A DNA stretch of 64,000 nt, from the NCBI RefSeq assembly GCF_014635565.1, contig NZ_BMDB01000001.1, forward strand, positions 744,001 to 808,000, written 5' to 3'. The notes below the pieces were generated by a model, which was not told the DNA's origin, did no database searches, and worked only from the letters and a program-made list of their open reading frames with translations. The stretch is from Phocicoccus schoeneichii (GTDB lineage: Bacteria > Bacillota > Bacilli > Staphylococcales > Salinicoccaceae). A program made the translations under genes and the position numbers. Below are positions 40,719-50,220 of this stretch, piece by piece; within the stretch, counting starts at the first letter, position 1, and each line of letters starts with the position of its first letter.

Positions 40719-40747
40719 AGACCTAAGATTGCGTTAATCTTAAGTCT
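40719..40747 (-). terminator. yugI terminator
   Basis: Twelve-pair stem AGACCTAAGATT/AATCTTAAGTCT (one wobble) followed by TTTTTTTG on the minus strand. Confidence 0.86.
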
Positions 40748-40762
40748 CATATTAGGTTCCGG

Positions 40763-41143
40763 TCACTCGTTATTCATACGATCTTTTGCTTCTTGAATCC
40801 ATATCGGCATCATCTCTTGTAAAGACTGGAAGCCATATCGTTCTGTCTCTTCAATTTTTTCTAAAATAGAGCGTCTTTTCTTCTTGTGCTCTTTAACTTT
40901 AAAATATTCATTCTCTTTCAGAGTCAGACTCATCTTTCCATTGTCTTCAATTCCAATAATCTTAGCCTTTACAATCTGACCTTTTGTCAGAAATTGATTT
41001 ACGTTGTGTACGTAATCATTCATAATTTCTGAAATATGAATAAGCCCTTCTCTATCATCGTGGGTTTTGACAAAAGCACCGTACGGCTGAATACCTGTGA
41101 CCTTCACCTTTACAAACTGGCCAACCCGGTATTGTTTTGTCAC
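40763..41143 (-). CDS. yugI: S1-domain RNA-binding protein, YugI/GSP13 type
   Basis: A 126-residue protein with one S1 domain (about 5-75: VGQFVKVKVTGIQPYGAFVK, GLIHISEI, KAKIIGIEDNGKMSLTLKE) and a basic C-terminal tail with KKKRRS. Homologues are B. subtilis YugI (general stress protein 13) and the ribosome-associated, post-transcriptional regulator CvfD of streptococci. Binding to RNA or ribosomes is expected; specific targets are unknown. Confidence 0.88.
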   Translation of the reverse strand: MTKQYRVGQFVKVKVTGIQPYGAFVKTHDDREGLIHISEIMNDYVHNVNQFLTKGQIVKAKIIGIEDNGKMSLTLKENEYFKVKEHKKKRRSILEKIEETERYGFQSLQEMMPIWIQEAKDRMNNE

Positions 41144-41275
41144 ATGATTACCCCACTTTTATTACAATGCTTTAATATAATATCACAAATTCGTGACACA
41201 TTCCATCTTTAGATCACTGTCTATGATTCTTACCTCAATAATCGATAAACTCACATGGGTCCATAAAGAAAAAAA

Positions 41276-41299
41276 TACCGCAAGCATACGCTCACGGTA
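41276..41299 (-). terminator. Terminator of the 65-residue membrane protein gene
   Basis: Imperfect stem TACCG-AGC/GCT-CGGTA followed by seven T on the minus strand. Confidence 0.7.
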
Positions 41300-41300
41300 A

Positions 41301-41498
41301 TTATTTATTGTCTTCTTCGTGCTCTTTCATTTTTCTGTATACTTCTTGTTCAAACGCCTTTGCCTTTTCTTCTTGTTTTTTTGAATATTTCTTTATAAGA
41401 CGAAACGCAATATACGCAACAATAATACAAATTACGATAGAAATTAAACCAGGAATATACTCTGTTTTATCATCTGGAAAATATAGAAATTCCATCAT
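41301..41498 (-). CDS. Small single-span membrane protein of unknown function
   Basis: A 65-residue protein with one membrane helix (IPGLISIVICIIVAYIAFRLI) and a long charged helical tail (KKYSKKQEEKAKAFEQEVYRKM). The ATG at 41498 has GGGTG eight bases upstream; a longer frame of 13 residues before it lacks a ribosome site. It has its own terminator. I recognise no family. The shape resembles small membrane-tethered coiled-coil proteins. Confidence 0.6.
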   Translation of the reverse strand: MMEFLYFPDDKTEYIPGLISIVICIIVAYIAFRLIKKYSKKQEEKAKAFEQEVYRKMKEHEEDNK

Positions 41499-41579
41499 AT
41501 TGCTCACACCCTTATAGAGTGTATTATAACAGAGCACTCCTGTTAAAACTTACCAAAATCTGAAGTTTTTATGACGGAA

Positions 41580-42167
41580 TTATAATACTTCTACAGTTTC
41601 TAAAACAACATCCTCAACCGGCTTGTCCATAGCGCCAGTTTTCACATTAGCAATTTTCTCAACGATGTCCATACCTTCAATGACTTGACCGAAAACTGTG
41701 TGTCGGTTATCTAACCAAGGCGTTCCACCTTTAGTTGCGTATGCTTCGATTACTTCAGTAGGATATCCTGCACCTTCTAGTTGTCCGAGCATGTCGCTAG
41801 GGACGTGGCTTGCTTGTACGATAAAGAACTGAGAACCGTTTGTGTTTGGACCTCTGTTTGCCATTGATAACGCACCGTAAAGGTTGAATAATTCATTTGA
41901 AAACTCATCTTCAAACTCGTCTTCCCAAATACTTGTTCCACCCATACCAGTTCCTGATGGGTCTCCACCCTGGATCATGAAATCTTTGATGATTCTGTGG
42001 AAGATTTGTCCATCATAGTAACCATTTGCTGCATGCCCTAAGAAGTTCTCTACAGTTTTTGGTGTTTTATCTGCGAAAAGACGTACAGTGATATCTCCCA
42101 TATTTGTTTTGATAATCGCTTTCTTTTCACCTTCTAATACTTCGTTTGCGAGTTGGTTAAAGCTCAT
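41580..42167 (-). CDS. ppiB: Peptidyl-prolyl cis-trans isomerase, cyclophilin type
   Basis: A 195-residue cytoplasmic cyclophilin without signal peptide. It contains [19 protein letters not shown] with the catalytic Arg and the Phe/Met pocket, then NGSQFFIVQ and the [14 protein letters not shown] segment. It catalyses proline isomerisation during folding. Synteny next to the mnh operon matches S. aureus PpiB. ATG follows GGAGGAATAAT. Confidence 0.93.
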   Translation of the reverse strand: MSFNQLANEVLEGEKKAIIKTNMGDITVRLFADKTPKTVENFLGHAANGYYDGQIFHRIIKDFMIQGGDPSGTGMGGTSIWEDEFEDEFSNELFNLYGALSMANRGPNTNGSQFFIVQASHVPSDMLGQLEGAGYPTEVIEAYATKGGTPWLDNRHTVFGQVIEGMDIVEKIANVKTGAMDKPVEDVVLETVEVL

Positions 42168-42281
42168 TATTATTCCTCCTAATATGTTTCACTTTTAATA
42201 GATTAGCACATTCATTTACAATTGTGCATTGTTATTCAGAAGTACTTTTTAAAATTCCTACAATATATACAGTGGCTCTCG

Positions 42282-42310
42282 TTACAAACACATGATATTT
42301 CATGTATAAT
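42282..42310 (+). promoter_or_regulatory. Probable promoter of the mnh operon
   Basis: TTACAA, 17 bases, TATAAT (42305-42310), about 33 bases before the mnhA start. The -35 is weak and a second AT-rich -10-like sequence lies just downstream. Confidence 0.5.
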
Positions 42311-42342
42311 ATAAAAATATAATGCGTAAGGGAGGCAAAGTT

Positions 42343-44760
42343 GTGACTTTCATACATTTTGCAATCATACTACCATTAATCGCAGCGTTTTTAATTGCGA
42401 TTATTCATAAGTATGTCAAAGGTATTCACTTAGGATGGTTCGTACTTCCGATTCCATTCATTATTGTATCGTATTTGTTTACTCTAATTCCAACAATACG
42501 AAACGGTGATACACTTTTACTAAATTTAAACTTCATGCCAAGAATCGGTATGAATTATGATGTCTACATAGACGGTCTAGGACTTCTATTTGCGATACTT
42601 ATTTCAGGTATCGGAACACTCGTTGTCCTATATTCAATTGGCTATTTAAGTCAAAAAGAGAAGTTGTTAAATTTCTATATCTATCTTCTCTTGTTCATGA
42701 CTGCAATGCTTGGGGTTGTTTTACTTGATAACGTCTTAATGCTTTACTTATTTTGGGAGCTGACTTCTATTTCAAGTTTCCTTCTCATTGCATTTTGGAC
42801 TACGAAAGAACGTTCCACATACGGAGCTCAAAAATCTATGCTCATTACAATGTTCGGTGGATTTATGATGCTCGGTGGATTTTTACTCTTATCTAACTTA
42901 ACGGGTACATTCTCTATCCGCGAAATGATCTCAGCAAGTGACCAAGTAACTGGCATTGGTGCCGGCACTCTTGCAGTTGTATTAGTGCTTTTAGGTGCAT
43001 TTACTAAGAGTGCCCAGTTTCCATTCTACGTTTGGTTACCAGACGCGATGGAAGCACCGACTCCGGTCAGTGCGTATCTACACTCTGCAACAATGGTTAA
43101 AGCGGGTCTTTATCTGGTTGCGAGATTTACACCTGTATTCATGTTATCTACGACTTGGGTTTGGACGATATTAATAGTCGGACTCATCACGCTGTGTTGG
43201 GCGAGCTTTAATGCATTTATTAAAGATGACCTTAAAGCAGTGCTCGCATTCTCGACTGTTTCTCAGCTCGGTCTAATCATGTCGTTACTAGGCATTAGCG
43301 GACTAGCTGTTGTACGCGGTGCGAACGAACAAATATTCACAGTCGCTGTAGTGGCTGCAGTGTTCCATATCATCAACCATGCGACATTTAAAGGTGCCTT
43401 ATTCATGGTCACAGGAATCATCGACCATCAAACAGGTACAAGAAGCATCAAAAAACTCGGAGGTTTAATGACGATTATGCCAATCACATTCACGATGGCT
43501 CTTGTAACGTCATTATCAATGGCTGGTATTCCACCGTTTAACGGGTTTTTATCTAAAGAAATGTTCTTAGAAGCAATGTTTGAAATCTCAAATGCTAACT
43601 TCAGTGCACTCGCTTCAGTTGGATTCTTATTCCCACTGCTTGCGATTGTCGGAAGTATTTTTACATTCCTTTATTCAGCTAAAATTGTGATGCAAATCTT
43701 CCTTGGTGAAGAAACAAAAGAGACGCCTAAAGAGCCTAAAGAGGCTTCAGCATTACTCTTAATTTCACCAGCAATTTTAAGTTTACTTGTTGTAGTGTTC
43801 GGATTATTCCCTAACCTACTTACAAAGTCCATCATCGATCCAGCTGCAATGAGCATCATCAATGCGGTTGAACCGTTAAACACAAAAATTTCACACTGGC
43901 ACGGATTTAATTCGCCTGCACTATGGGCGACAATCGTCATTATCGTAGTCGGTGCAGCACTCTACTATTTCAGAGATACGTGGATCTTTATCTACAAATA
44001 TATTAAAGATAAATTTACAATCAACTATCTGTATGATCAAGGACTTCATTACATTACCATCTATTCAAATCGCTTCACTAGAATGCTAATGACTGGGTTC
44101 TTAAGAACATACATGGTTTACATTTTTGGATTTTTAGTTATTCTAGGTTTCGTTACAATGTTGAGAACTGGACTCAACTTAGACTTTTCAAACTTAGCAC
44201 CAATCGGAATTCAAGATATGATTTTAGTTGGTGTGATTCTAATCGCACTAGGCATTATCATGATTACAAAATCTCGTATGGTCTCAATCATCATGCTTGG
44301 GGCTGTTGGGTTCAGTATGGCGTTATTCTTCGTATTCTTTAGAGCGCCAGACCTTGCTCTAACGCAGCTAGCGATTGAAACAGTGACGACGACACTATTC
44401 TTAGTATGTTTTTATCACTTACCAAAACAGAGCAAATTGCCTGAAAAACGTAAATTTAAGCTTACTAACTTTATTGTTGCTGTTGGGGTTGGTGCAGTTT
44501 CTATTCTTATTGGGTTGTCTGCATTCTCGAATCGTTTATTCGAATCAATTAGCCAATACCATATCGATCATGTATACGATTTAGCTGCAGGAAAGAATAT
44601 GGTAAACGTAATTCTTGTTGACTTCCGTGGTTATGATACTGTTTTTGAAACACTCGTATTCGGTATTGCGGGAATCGGTATATATGTTCTGATGAGATTA
44701 ACTATCAATAATAGAAAGGATGATAAGAATGAAGAGCGCGCTGAAGAGAGCAGGCTATAA
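42343..44760 (+). CDS. mnhA: Na+/H+ antiporter subunit A (MnhA/MrpA)
   Basis: An 805-residue multispanning subunit, homologous to NuoL of complex I plus a C-terminal MbhD/E-like region. It is a core proton and sodium channel of the seven-subunit Mrp antiporter, which exports Na+ and supports pH homeostasis. Conserved charged positions sit in YLFWELTSISSFLLI, PFYVWLPDAMEAPTPVSAYLHSATMVKAG and HIINHATFKGALFM. The start is GTG at 42343, seven bases after GGGAGG. A preceding in-frame ATG lies upstream of that ribosome site. Confidence 0.96.
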   Translation: MTFIHFAIILPLIAAFLIAIIHKYVKGIHLGWFVLPIPFIIVSYLFTLIPTIRNGDTLLLNLNFMPRIGMNYDVYIDGLGLLFAILISGIGTLVVLYSIGYLSQKEKLLNFYIYLLLFMTAMLGVVLLDNVLMLYLFWELTSISSFLLIAFWTTKERSTYGAQKSMLITMFGGFMMLGGFLLLSNLTGTFSIREMISASDQVTGIGAGTLAVVLVLLGAFTKSAQFPFYVWLPDAMEAPTPVSAYLHSATMVKAGLYLVARFTPVFMLSTTWVWTILIVGLITLCWASFNAFIKDDLKAVLAFSTVSQLGLIMSLLGISGLAVVRGANEQIFTVAVVAAVFHIINHATFKGALFMVTGIIDHQTGTRSIKKLGGLMTIMPITFTMALVTSLSMAGIPPFNGFLSKEMFLEAMFEISNANFSALASVGFLFPLLAIVGSIFTFLYSAKIVMQIFLGEETKETPKEPKEASALLLISPAILSLLVVVFGLFPNLLTKSIIDPAAMSIINAVEPLNTKISHWHGFNSPALWATIVIIVVGAALYYFRDTWIFIYKYIKDKFTINYLYDQGLHYITIYSNRFTRMLMTGFLRTYMVYIFGFLVILGFVTMLRTGLNLDFSNLAPIGIQDMILVGVILIALGIIMITKSRMVSIIMLGAVGFSMALFFVFFRAPDLALTQLAIETVTTTLFLVCFYHLPKQSKLPEKRKFKLTNFIVAVGVGAVSILIGLSAFSNRLFESISQYHIDHVYDLAAGKNMVNVILVDFRGYDTVFETLVFGIAGIGIYVLMRLTINNRKDDKNEERAEESRL

Positions 44761-45196
44761 ACAAGTTCACAAGCAGATGAATGATGTACACTTGCAGTTT
44801 ATTTCTAAAGTTGCATTCTTCATCATCCTATTATTTGCGTTTAACTTGTTCTTTGCCGGGCATTATACTCCAGGTGGTGGCTTCGTTGGTGGCTTACTGA
44901 CATCAGCTGCAATCGTACTTTTATTGATTGCATTCGATGTGAAAACATTAAAAAAGATGTTGCCGATTCGCTTTAGGTTACTTATTGCAAGTGGATTATT
45001 CCTTGCACTTGGTGTTCCGACAGGTCTTATGTTTTTCGGTTATCCGTTCTTCACACATGAATTTACGGAAATTACTTTACCGATATTGGGTGAAATTGGA
45101 CTCCATTCAGCAACACCTTTTGACTTAGGCGTATTCTTAACAGTATGTGGTTCTACGCTGCTCATTATCATACTAGTAGGAGGTGCGGATGACTAA
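44729..45196 (+). CDS. mnhB: Na+/H+ antiporter subunit B (MnhB)
   Basis: A 155-residue MnhB/MrpB with four membrane spans and the invariant FAGHYTPGGGFVGGLL motif. ATG 44729 is eight bases after AAAGGA; the ATG at 44720 overlaps that site. The gene overlaps mnhA by about 32 bases and its stop overlaps the mnhC start (TAATG), so all subunits appear translationally coupled. Confidence 0.94.
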   Translation: MKSALKRAGYKQVHKQMNDVHLQFISKVAFFIILLFAFNLFFAGHYTPGGGFVGGLLTSAAIVLLLIAFDVKTLKKMLPIRFRLLIASGLFLALGVPTGLMFFGYPFFTHEFTEITLPILGEIGLHSATPFDLGVFLTVCGSTLLIIILVGGADD

Positions 45197-45537
45197 TGGA
45201 ATTTATAACCATTGTGCTCTCAGGTGTTTTAATTGGAGCAGCGACTTATTTAATTTTGTCGAAGAGTGTGCTCCGCATTATCATTGGTATATCCGTGCTC
45301 AGTCATGGGATTCACTTGATGTTACTTACAATGGGACAGCTGAAACGTGGTAACGTCCCAATCTTAGAGGACAGTGTGACAAATTATACAGATCCTCTAC
45401 CTCAGGCAATGATCTTAACTGCCATTGTTATTTCATTCGCGTTAACAGCATTCAGCTTAGTGCTTGCGTTACGCAACTATAAAGTATTAGGTTCTGATGA
45501 TACGGAAACGATGAAAGGAGCTCAAAATGAAAATTAA
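45196..45537 (+). CDS. mnhC: Na+/H+ antiporter subunit C (MnhC)
   Basis: A 113-residue homologue of NuoK with three membrane spans. It shows SVLRIIIGISVLSHGIHLMLLTMG and the conserved DPLPQAMILTAIVISFA segment. It shares one base with the mnhB stop and overlaps mnhD by 11 bases. Subunits A-D form the ion-translocating module. Confidence 0.95.
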   Translation: MEFITIVLSGVLIGAATYLILSKSVLRIIIGISVLSHGIHLMLLTMGQLKRGNVPILEDSVTNYTDPLPQAMILTAIVISFALTAFSLVLALRNYKVLGSDDTETMKGAQNEN

Positions 45538-47020
45538 CTTTTTACTCATGATGCCCCTTATCATCCCGTTTTTATTCTCGGTCATCATGCTTTTCATCGG
45601 TAAAAAACCAAAGGTTCACCGTGTAATCGCAGCTCTTTCGGAACTATTCATGATTATTGTTTCAATCATAATTGTCGTAGCTGTATATCAAAACGGTACC
45701 TTACACACGAACGTCGGGAACTGGCCAGCGCCATTCGGTATTACGGTTGTCTACGATATGGTCGCAGCACTGCTCGTACTGACAACTTCCATCCTCACGT
45801 TCTTTGTAATCATCTACAGCTATCAATCGATTGGTATAGAGAGAGAAACGTACTATTATTATCCAATGCTTCTCTTCATGATTACAGGTATTAACGGTGC
45901 ATTCACTACAGGTGATATCTTCAACATGTTTGTATTCTTTGAAGTATTCCTGATTGCATCTTATGTTTTAATCGTCATTGGAAGTACAAAGAAACAACTG
46001 CGTGAAGGATTTAAATACCTTGTTGTAAACATTGTTTCATCAAACTTCTTTGTACTTGGACTCGGTTATCTCTATTCAATTACAGGGTCATTAAACATGG
46101 CGGACATTCACGTAAAACTAGCGAGCTTTGACGGTAATAAAGACGTGATGACACTTGTGTCTATTGTATTCTTCTTCGTATTCCTAACGAAGGCCGGGAT
46201 ATTCCCGTTATACTTCTGGTTACCAGATTCATATAGCGCACCACCACTACCTATCTTAGCTATTTTTGGTGCACTACTCACAAAAGTCGGAGTGTATGCG
46301 ATGATGCGTACGATGAGCCTGTTCTTCTCATTTGATCAGTCGTTTACCAACACGATTATCCTAGCACTTGCACTCATTACCATCGTCATTGGTTGTATTG
46401 GTGCTCTTGCTTACTACGACTTAAAGAAAGTTTTGATTTACAACATCATGATTGCGATTGGGTTTATCTTTGTTGGAATCACAATGATGGACTTAACTGG
46501 ACTTATTGGAGCAATGTACTATCTAATCCACGACATGATTATCAAAGCTGGGTTATTCTTGATTATTGGATTTATTATCTATAGAACTGGAAAGACTAAT
46601 GCCAAAGAGATACATGGGCTGATGAGCGTACATCCAGTTACGGGATGGATGTTCTTTATAGCCGCGATGTCACTCGTTGGTGTACCGCCATTACCTGGTT
46701 TTTACGGTAAATTATTCATCGTTAAATCAGCATTTGAAAACGGCTATTACATTGCAGGTATTGTCGTACTGTTATCGAGCTTAGTTATTCTATACTCAAT
46801 CATTAGAATCTTTATTCAAGTATTCTGGGGAAAACCAGCAGTACAATCTGAACTTAGACAGATAAAATACGACAAACTATTATTCAGTTCATTCGCACTG
46901 ATTATCTTATCAGTCGTGTTTGGTTTCACAGCGGATTTGTTATACCCATTATTCGAAATGGCTGCAACATCCATTGTGGATCCGTCAACATACGCAGACT
47001 ATATTATGGAGGTGGAGTAA
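45527..47020 (+). CDS. mnhD: Na+/H+ antiporter subunit D (MnhD)
   Basis: A 497-residue NuoN/M-like proton channel subunit with about 14 membrane spans. The conserved segments FFEVFLIASYVLI, FLTKAGIFPLYFWLPDSY and YYLIHDMIIKAGLFLIIG hold the Glu, Lys and His expected along the channel. It ends exactly where mnhE begins. The AAAGGAG ribosome site is inside mnhC. Confidence 0.95.
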   Translation: MKINFLLMMPLIIPFLFSVIMLFIGKKPKVHRVIAALSELFMIIVSIIIVVAVYQNGTLHTNVGNWPAPFGITVVYDMVAALLVLTTSILTFFVIIYSYQSIGIERETYYYYPMLLFMITGINGAFTTGDIFNMFVFFEVFLIASYVLIVIGSTKKQLREGFKYLVVNIVSSNFFVLGLGYLYSITGSLNMADIHVKLASFDGNKDVMTLVSIVFFFVFLTKAGIFPLYFWLPDSYSAPPLPILAIFGALLTKVGVYAMMRTMSLFFSFDQSFTNTIILALALITIVIGCIGALAYYDLKKVLIYNIMIAIGFIFVGITMMDLTGLIGAMYYLIHDMIIKAGLFLIIGFIIYRTGKTNAKEIHGLMSVHPVTGWMFFIAAMSLVGVPPLPGFYGKLFIVKSAFENGYYIAGIVVLLSSLVILYSIIRIFIQVFWGKPAVQSELRQIKYDKLLFSSFALIILSVVFGFTADLLYPLFEMAATSIVDPSTYADYIMEVE

Positions 47021-47500
47021 TTGGCTTTACAAATTTTACTGAACTTTTTACTCGCTTTCCTTTGGGCTGCAATGAACGATACATTGGAATTACCTACCTT
47101 AATCATGGGTTATATCATGGGTATGATTGCGATTTATGTGATTCGTAACTTCTTACCTGGATCGTTCTATATGATTCGTTTTTATAGAATTATCAAGTTG
47201 ATTGTTGTGTTTATCAGAGAGCTCGTCATCGCAAACATTACGGTGATGAAGATCGTGCTTAAACCAAAAATCAACGTACACCCTGGCTTCTACGCATATC
47301 CTTGTGAGCTAGAAGAAGATTGGGAAGTCGTGCTTTTATCATCACTCATTACATTGACACCAGGTACTGTGGTTGTAGCCATCAGTGATGATTATTCGAA
47401 ACTATACATTCACGGTGTTCACTTAACAGATGCAGATGAAGAGATTAGAGGCATTAAGTCATCGTTTGAAAATGTGATTAAAGAGGTTGGTCAGCCATGA
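47021..47500 (+). CDS. mnhE: Na+/H+ antiporter subunit E (MnhE)
   Basis: A 159-residue MnhE with two membrane spans at the N-terminus and a soluble C-terminal domain carrying the family motif LLSSLITLTPGTVVV. It starts with TTG immediately after the mnhD stop, with GGTGGAG as ribosome site inside mnhD. It overlaps mnhF by four bases. Confidence 0.93.
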   Translation: MALQILLNFLLAFLWAAMNDTLELPTLIMGYIMGMIAIYVIRNFLPGSFYMIRFYRIIKLIVVFIRELVIANITVMKIVLKPKINVHPGFYAYPCELEEDWEVVLLSSLITLTPGTVVVAISDDYSKLYIHGVHLTDADEEIRGIKSSFENVIKEVGQP

Positions 47501-47796
47501 ATCTATTCTTAAACATCGTATTCATTATCGCAATTGTAGGAATGGCGATTGCCATGGGCATCGCCTCATATAGAATTATTCGTGGACCAACACTACACGA
47601 CAAAATTGTTGCTCTAGATGCATTTGGTGTCATGCTCATGGCAACGATTGGTATATTCAGTGTTCTACTTGATACGTCGTACTTAATCGTCGTGATTATG
47701 TTAATTGGGATGCTCGGAGCAGTCGGAACGATTGCTATGGCGAAATTCCTCGAGAAAGGGTGGGTGATTGACATTGATAGAGATTCTGATGAGTAG
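47497..47796 (+). CDS. mnhF: Na+/H+ antiporter subunit F (MnhF)
   Basis: A 99-residue MnhF with three membrane spans; RIIRGPTLHDKIVALDAFG is the family signature. The ATG overlaps the mnhE stop (ATGA), and the 3' end overlaps mnhG by 23 bases. Confidence 0.93.
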   Translation: MNLFLNIVFIIAIVGMAIAMGIASYRIIRGPTLHDKIVALDAFGVMLMATIGIFSVLLDTSYLIVVIMLIGMLGAVGTIAMAKFLEKGWVIDIDRDSDE

Positions 47797-48190
47797 TATC
47801 ATTGCAATCCTCGTCTTATCTGGCGTATTCTTTTCAATCATTGCAGCGATAGGTGTCGTCCGTTTACCAGATATGTATTCAAGACTCCACGCAGCGTCAA
47901 TTAGTTCAACTTTAGGAGTATCATCCGTTTTACTCGGAGTATTTCTATATTTCTGGTACTTCAATAACAACTTTGAAATGACGTTACTTTTAGCGATTGT
48001 GTTGATCTTCGTGATTGCACCAACAGGTGCACATATGCTAGCGCGTAGTGCATTTCACTCCGACGTCGAACCATATAAGCTCACGATTCTGAACGAGCTC
48101 CGTCGAGATGAGATTGGACACGAAGAACTGAGAGAAGAAGACAAACAAAGAGCAGAAGAACGCAAAAAAGAAAAAGAACTTGAAGAGTAA
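47774..48190 (+). CDS. mnhG: Na+/H+ antiporter subunit G (MnhG)
   Basis: A 138-residue MnhG with three membrane spans. The signature AAIGVVRLPDMYSRLHAASISSTLG is present. A long, strongly charged C-terminal tail rich in E, R and K follows. The TTG at 47774 is preferred: it is seven bases after GGGTGGGTG and aligns with the staphylococcal start (MIEILMSSI). A TTG at 47768 is too close to the ribosome site, and ATG 47789 is an alternative. Last gene of the operon, closed by a terminator. Confidence 0.9.
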   Translation: MIEILMSSIIAILVLSGVFFSIIAAIGVVRLPDMYSRLHAASISSTLGVSSVLLGVFLYFWYFNNNFEMTLLLAIVLIFVIAPTGAHMLARSAFHSDVEPYKLTILNELRRDEIGHEELREEDKQRAEERKKEKELEE

Positions 48191-48202
48191 TACTTGATAT
48201 AA

Positions 48203-48232
48203 AGACCCTCCTTGGTGGAGGGTCTATTTTTT
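48203..48232 (+). terminator. mnh operon terminator
   Basis: Nine-bp stem AGACCCTCC/GGAGGGTCT with TTGGT loop and T-tract, 13 bases after mnhG. Confidence 0.92.
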
Positions 48233-48355
48233 GTTTTGAAAGTTGGTGTGTAGAATTGATGTGATCTCGAGAGTTTGTGGGGGAACTGCTGTATAGTAGA
48301 AACAAACTGGTTATTTATCAAAAATTGAGTAGTGGTAATCTAGAAAACAAAAAAC

Positions 48356-48377
48356 ATCCTCCCTTTCGGGAAGATGC
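48356..48377 (-). terminator. Terminator of the thioesterase gene
   Basis: Stem CATCCTCCC/GGGAAGATG (one mismatch) with a TTTC/GAAA loop, followed by TTTTTTG on the minus strand. Confidence 0.87.
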
Positions 48378-48380
48378 TCA

Positions 48381-48746
48381 TCACATTTCTACTATCTGCA
48401 TCGTGCACCTGCCGGTGGCGATGTGTTTATCTTGTTCGTCAAAGATGTCTACTGAATAGACTGCGGTACGTCTGCCGAGGTGGACTTTTCTAGCCTTCGC
48501 AATTAAAGTACCCTCTCGTTTTGCGCGCAGATGATTGACGTTGACTTCGAGTCCCATCGCGACGCTGCCCTCCAAGTTGTGGTTCGCACCAATCGATGCT
48601 GCCGTCTCAACGAGCACTGCATTCATACCACCATGGACGTATCCATACGGCTGATAACTCTTCTCATCAATCTCCATCTTTATTGTCGCGGATTCTGAAT
48701 TTAAATCAACGACTTCAATTCCAAAATACTCAATCAGATTAGTCAT
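48381..48746 (-). CDS. PaaI-family hotdog thioesterase
   Basis: A 121-residue single hotdog-fold protein that should hydrolyse acyl-CoA thioesters. The catalytic-type segment YGYVHGGMNAVLVETAAS and the later VEVNHLRAKREG-like strand (EVNVNHLRAKREGTL) are those of the YbdB/PaaI/DUF4442 group. The substrate is unknown. Its start overlaps the 3' end of the aminopeptidase gene by eight bases, implying a joint transcript. Confidence 0.87.
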   Translation of the reverse strand: MTNLIEYFGIEVVDLNSESATIKMEIDEKSYQPYGYVHGGMNAVLVETAASIGANHNLEGSVAMGLEVNVNHLRAKREGTLIAKARKVHLGRRTAVYSVDIFDEQDKHIATGRCTMQIVEM

Positions 48747-50211
48747 ATGCTTTGCCAGTTTTGATGTAATCGAGAACTGTACGAATCATGACACCTGACG
48801 CACCTTTTGGTCCATATGCGTTCGGCTTATTAAATCCGCTTGTTCCAGCAATGTCAAAGTGCAACCATGGATAGTCTTCAACGAATTTTTCAATGAACGA
48901 TGCTGCGAATGATGCACCACCATATGGCTGTTTAAGGTTACTGTTAACGAGGTCTGCTGAATCCGTTGCACGTACTGCTTTATCTTCTAACTCATCCATC
49001 GGTAAGTGCCATAGTTTTTCACCCGTTGTAATCGAAGATTCTAAGATTGGCAACGTGAAAATTCGGTCCTTATTCGTAAATAAGCCCGTGCGATCCATGC
49101 CAAGTGCGCCGATTACTGCACCAGTTAATGTCGCGAAATCCATAATTACCACAGGATCGTAAGTCGTTGCCTCATACACAGCGTCAGCAAGCACTAAGCG
49201 GCCTTCTGCGTCTGTGTTTGTCACTTCGACACTTAATCCTTTTTTAGAAAAATACACGTCGTCTGGACGGTTTGCATCTCCAGTCACCATGTTTTCTGCA
49301 AGTGCAACAATCGCTACAACATGCGTCTTCACTTCTTGGTCAACTAACGTTTTCAACATACCGAGTACATTTGCTGCACCACTCATGTCATACTTCATGC
49401 CAACCATACCATTACGTGGCTTTAATGAGTACCCACCTGAGTCGTAAGTAATCCCTTTACCAACTAGAGCTACTGCCTTACCATCAAACTCAGGATGCTT
49501 GTATGTAAGCGTCACGAGACGTGGCCCTTTCCTTGAACCTTTACCCACTGCAGTGATTAGGCCATACCCTTCTTCTTCAAGTGTCTTATCATCTTTAACA
49601 TCGATAGTGACATTAGATTTCTTCTCGAACTCTTCAACGATCAAGTGAGCAAAAGTTTCCGGATATAATTCGTTCGGTGGCATTTCACTGAAATCACGAG
49701 CGAAGTTAATTGCGCGTCCTTCGATCATTCCGTCAGAAAGTGCTTCAGCATTTACTTCACCAATAAATGAGACATTCAGATTTTTATCTTCACGAGACTT
49801 GTGAGAATATACTTCGTATGTGCTGATTTCAGACATTAAGCCGATATCATAGAAAAATTCGTCCGAATCGACTACAAATGAACTAAGCTCAAACGCCGCG
49901 TCTCTACCATCTTTCGCAATGAACTGGAACACTTTTCCGAGTGCTTCTTGCATGTTGAGTCGCGTGAGTGTGTCAGACGGCCCTAAACCAACAGTGATAA
50001 TTTTGCGGTATTCAGTCTGTAGTAATGCACCTGTCGTTTTTACCTCCCCGAGTTTTGTAGATAAAACACCAGACTCTATCGCGTCTACTAAATTACCGTT
50101 GAAATATGCATCGAGTGTATCAAAATTCTTCAAATCTTTGATGTCTTCAGAAAGACCAATGACAATTGCGCCGTTTGTTTCTTGAATCGTTTGATTTAAA
50201 TTAATTTCCAT
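48739..50211 (-). CDS. pepA: Leucyl aminopeptidase, M17 family
   Basis: A 490-residue cytosolic zinc aminopeptidase. The metal-binding core includes VGKGITYDSGG with Lys and Asp, KYDMSGAA, and the signature NTDAEGRLVLAD. It removes N-terminal residues from peptides, completing use of oligopeptides imported by systems such as Opp. Linkage to yuiB and ndh is shared with Bacillus (yuiE-yuiB-yumB region). A GGAGGATTTC ribosome site precedes the ATG. Confidence 0.94.
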   Translation of the reverse strand: MEINLNQTIQETNGAIVIGLSEDIKDLKNFDTLDAYFNGNLVDAIESGVLSTKLGEVKTTGALLQTEYRKIITVGLGPSDTLTRLNMQEALGKVFQFIAKDGRDAAFELSSFVVDSDEFFYDIGLMSEISTYEVYSHKSREDKNLNVSFIGEVNAEALSDGMIEGRAINFARDFSEMPPNELYPETFAHLIVEEFEKKSNVTIDVKDDKTLEEEGYGLITAVGKGSRKGPRLVTLTYKHPEFDGKAVALVGKGITYDSGGYSLKPRNGMVGMKYDMSGAANVLGMLKTLVDQEVKTHVVAIVALAENMVTGDANRPDDVYFSKKGLSVEVTNTDAEGRLVLADAVYEATTYDPVVIMDFATLTGAVIGALGMDRTGLFTNKDRIFTLPILESSITTGEKLWHLPMDELEDKAVRATDSADLVNSNLKQPYGGASFAASFIEKFVEDYPWLHFDIAGTSGFNKPNAYGPKGASGVMIRTVLDYIKTGKAYD

Positions 50212-50220
50212 GAAATCCTC

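Noticed and set aside
48233-48355. Possible small gene between mnhG and the thioesterase terminator.
   Set aside because: Short plus-strand frames here lack a ribosome site and run into the neighbouring terminator; I see nothing supportable.
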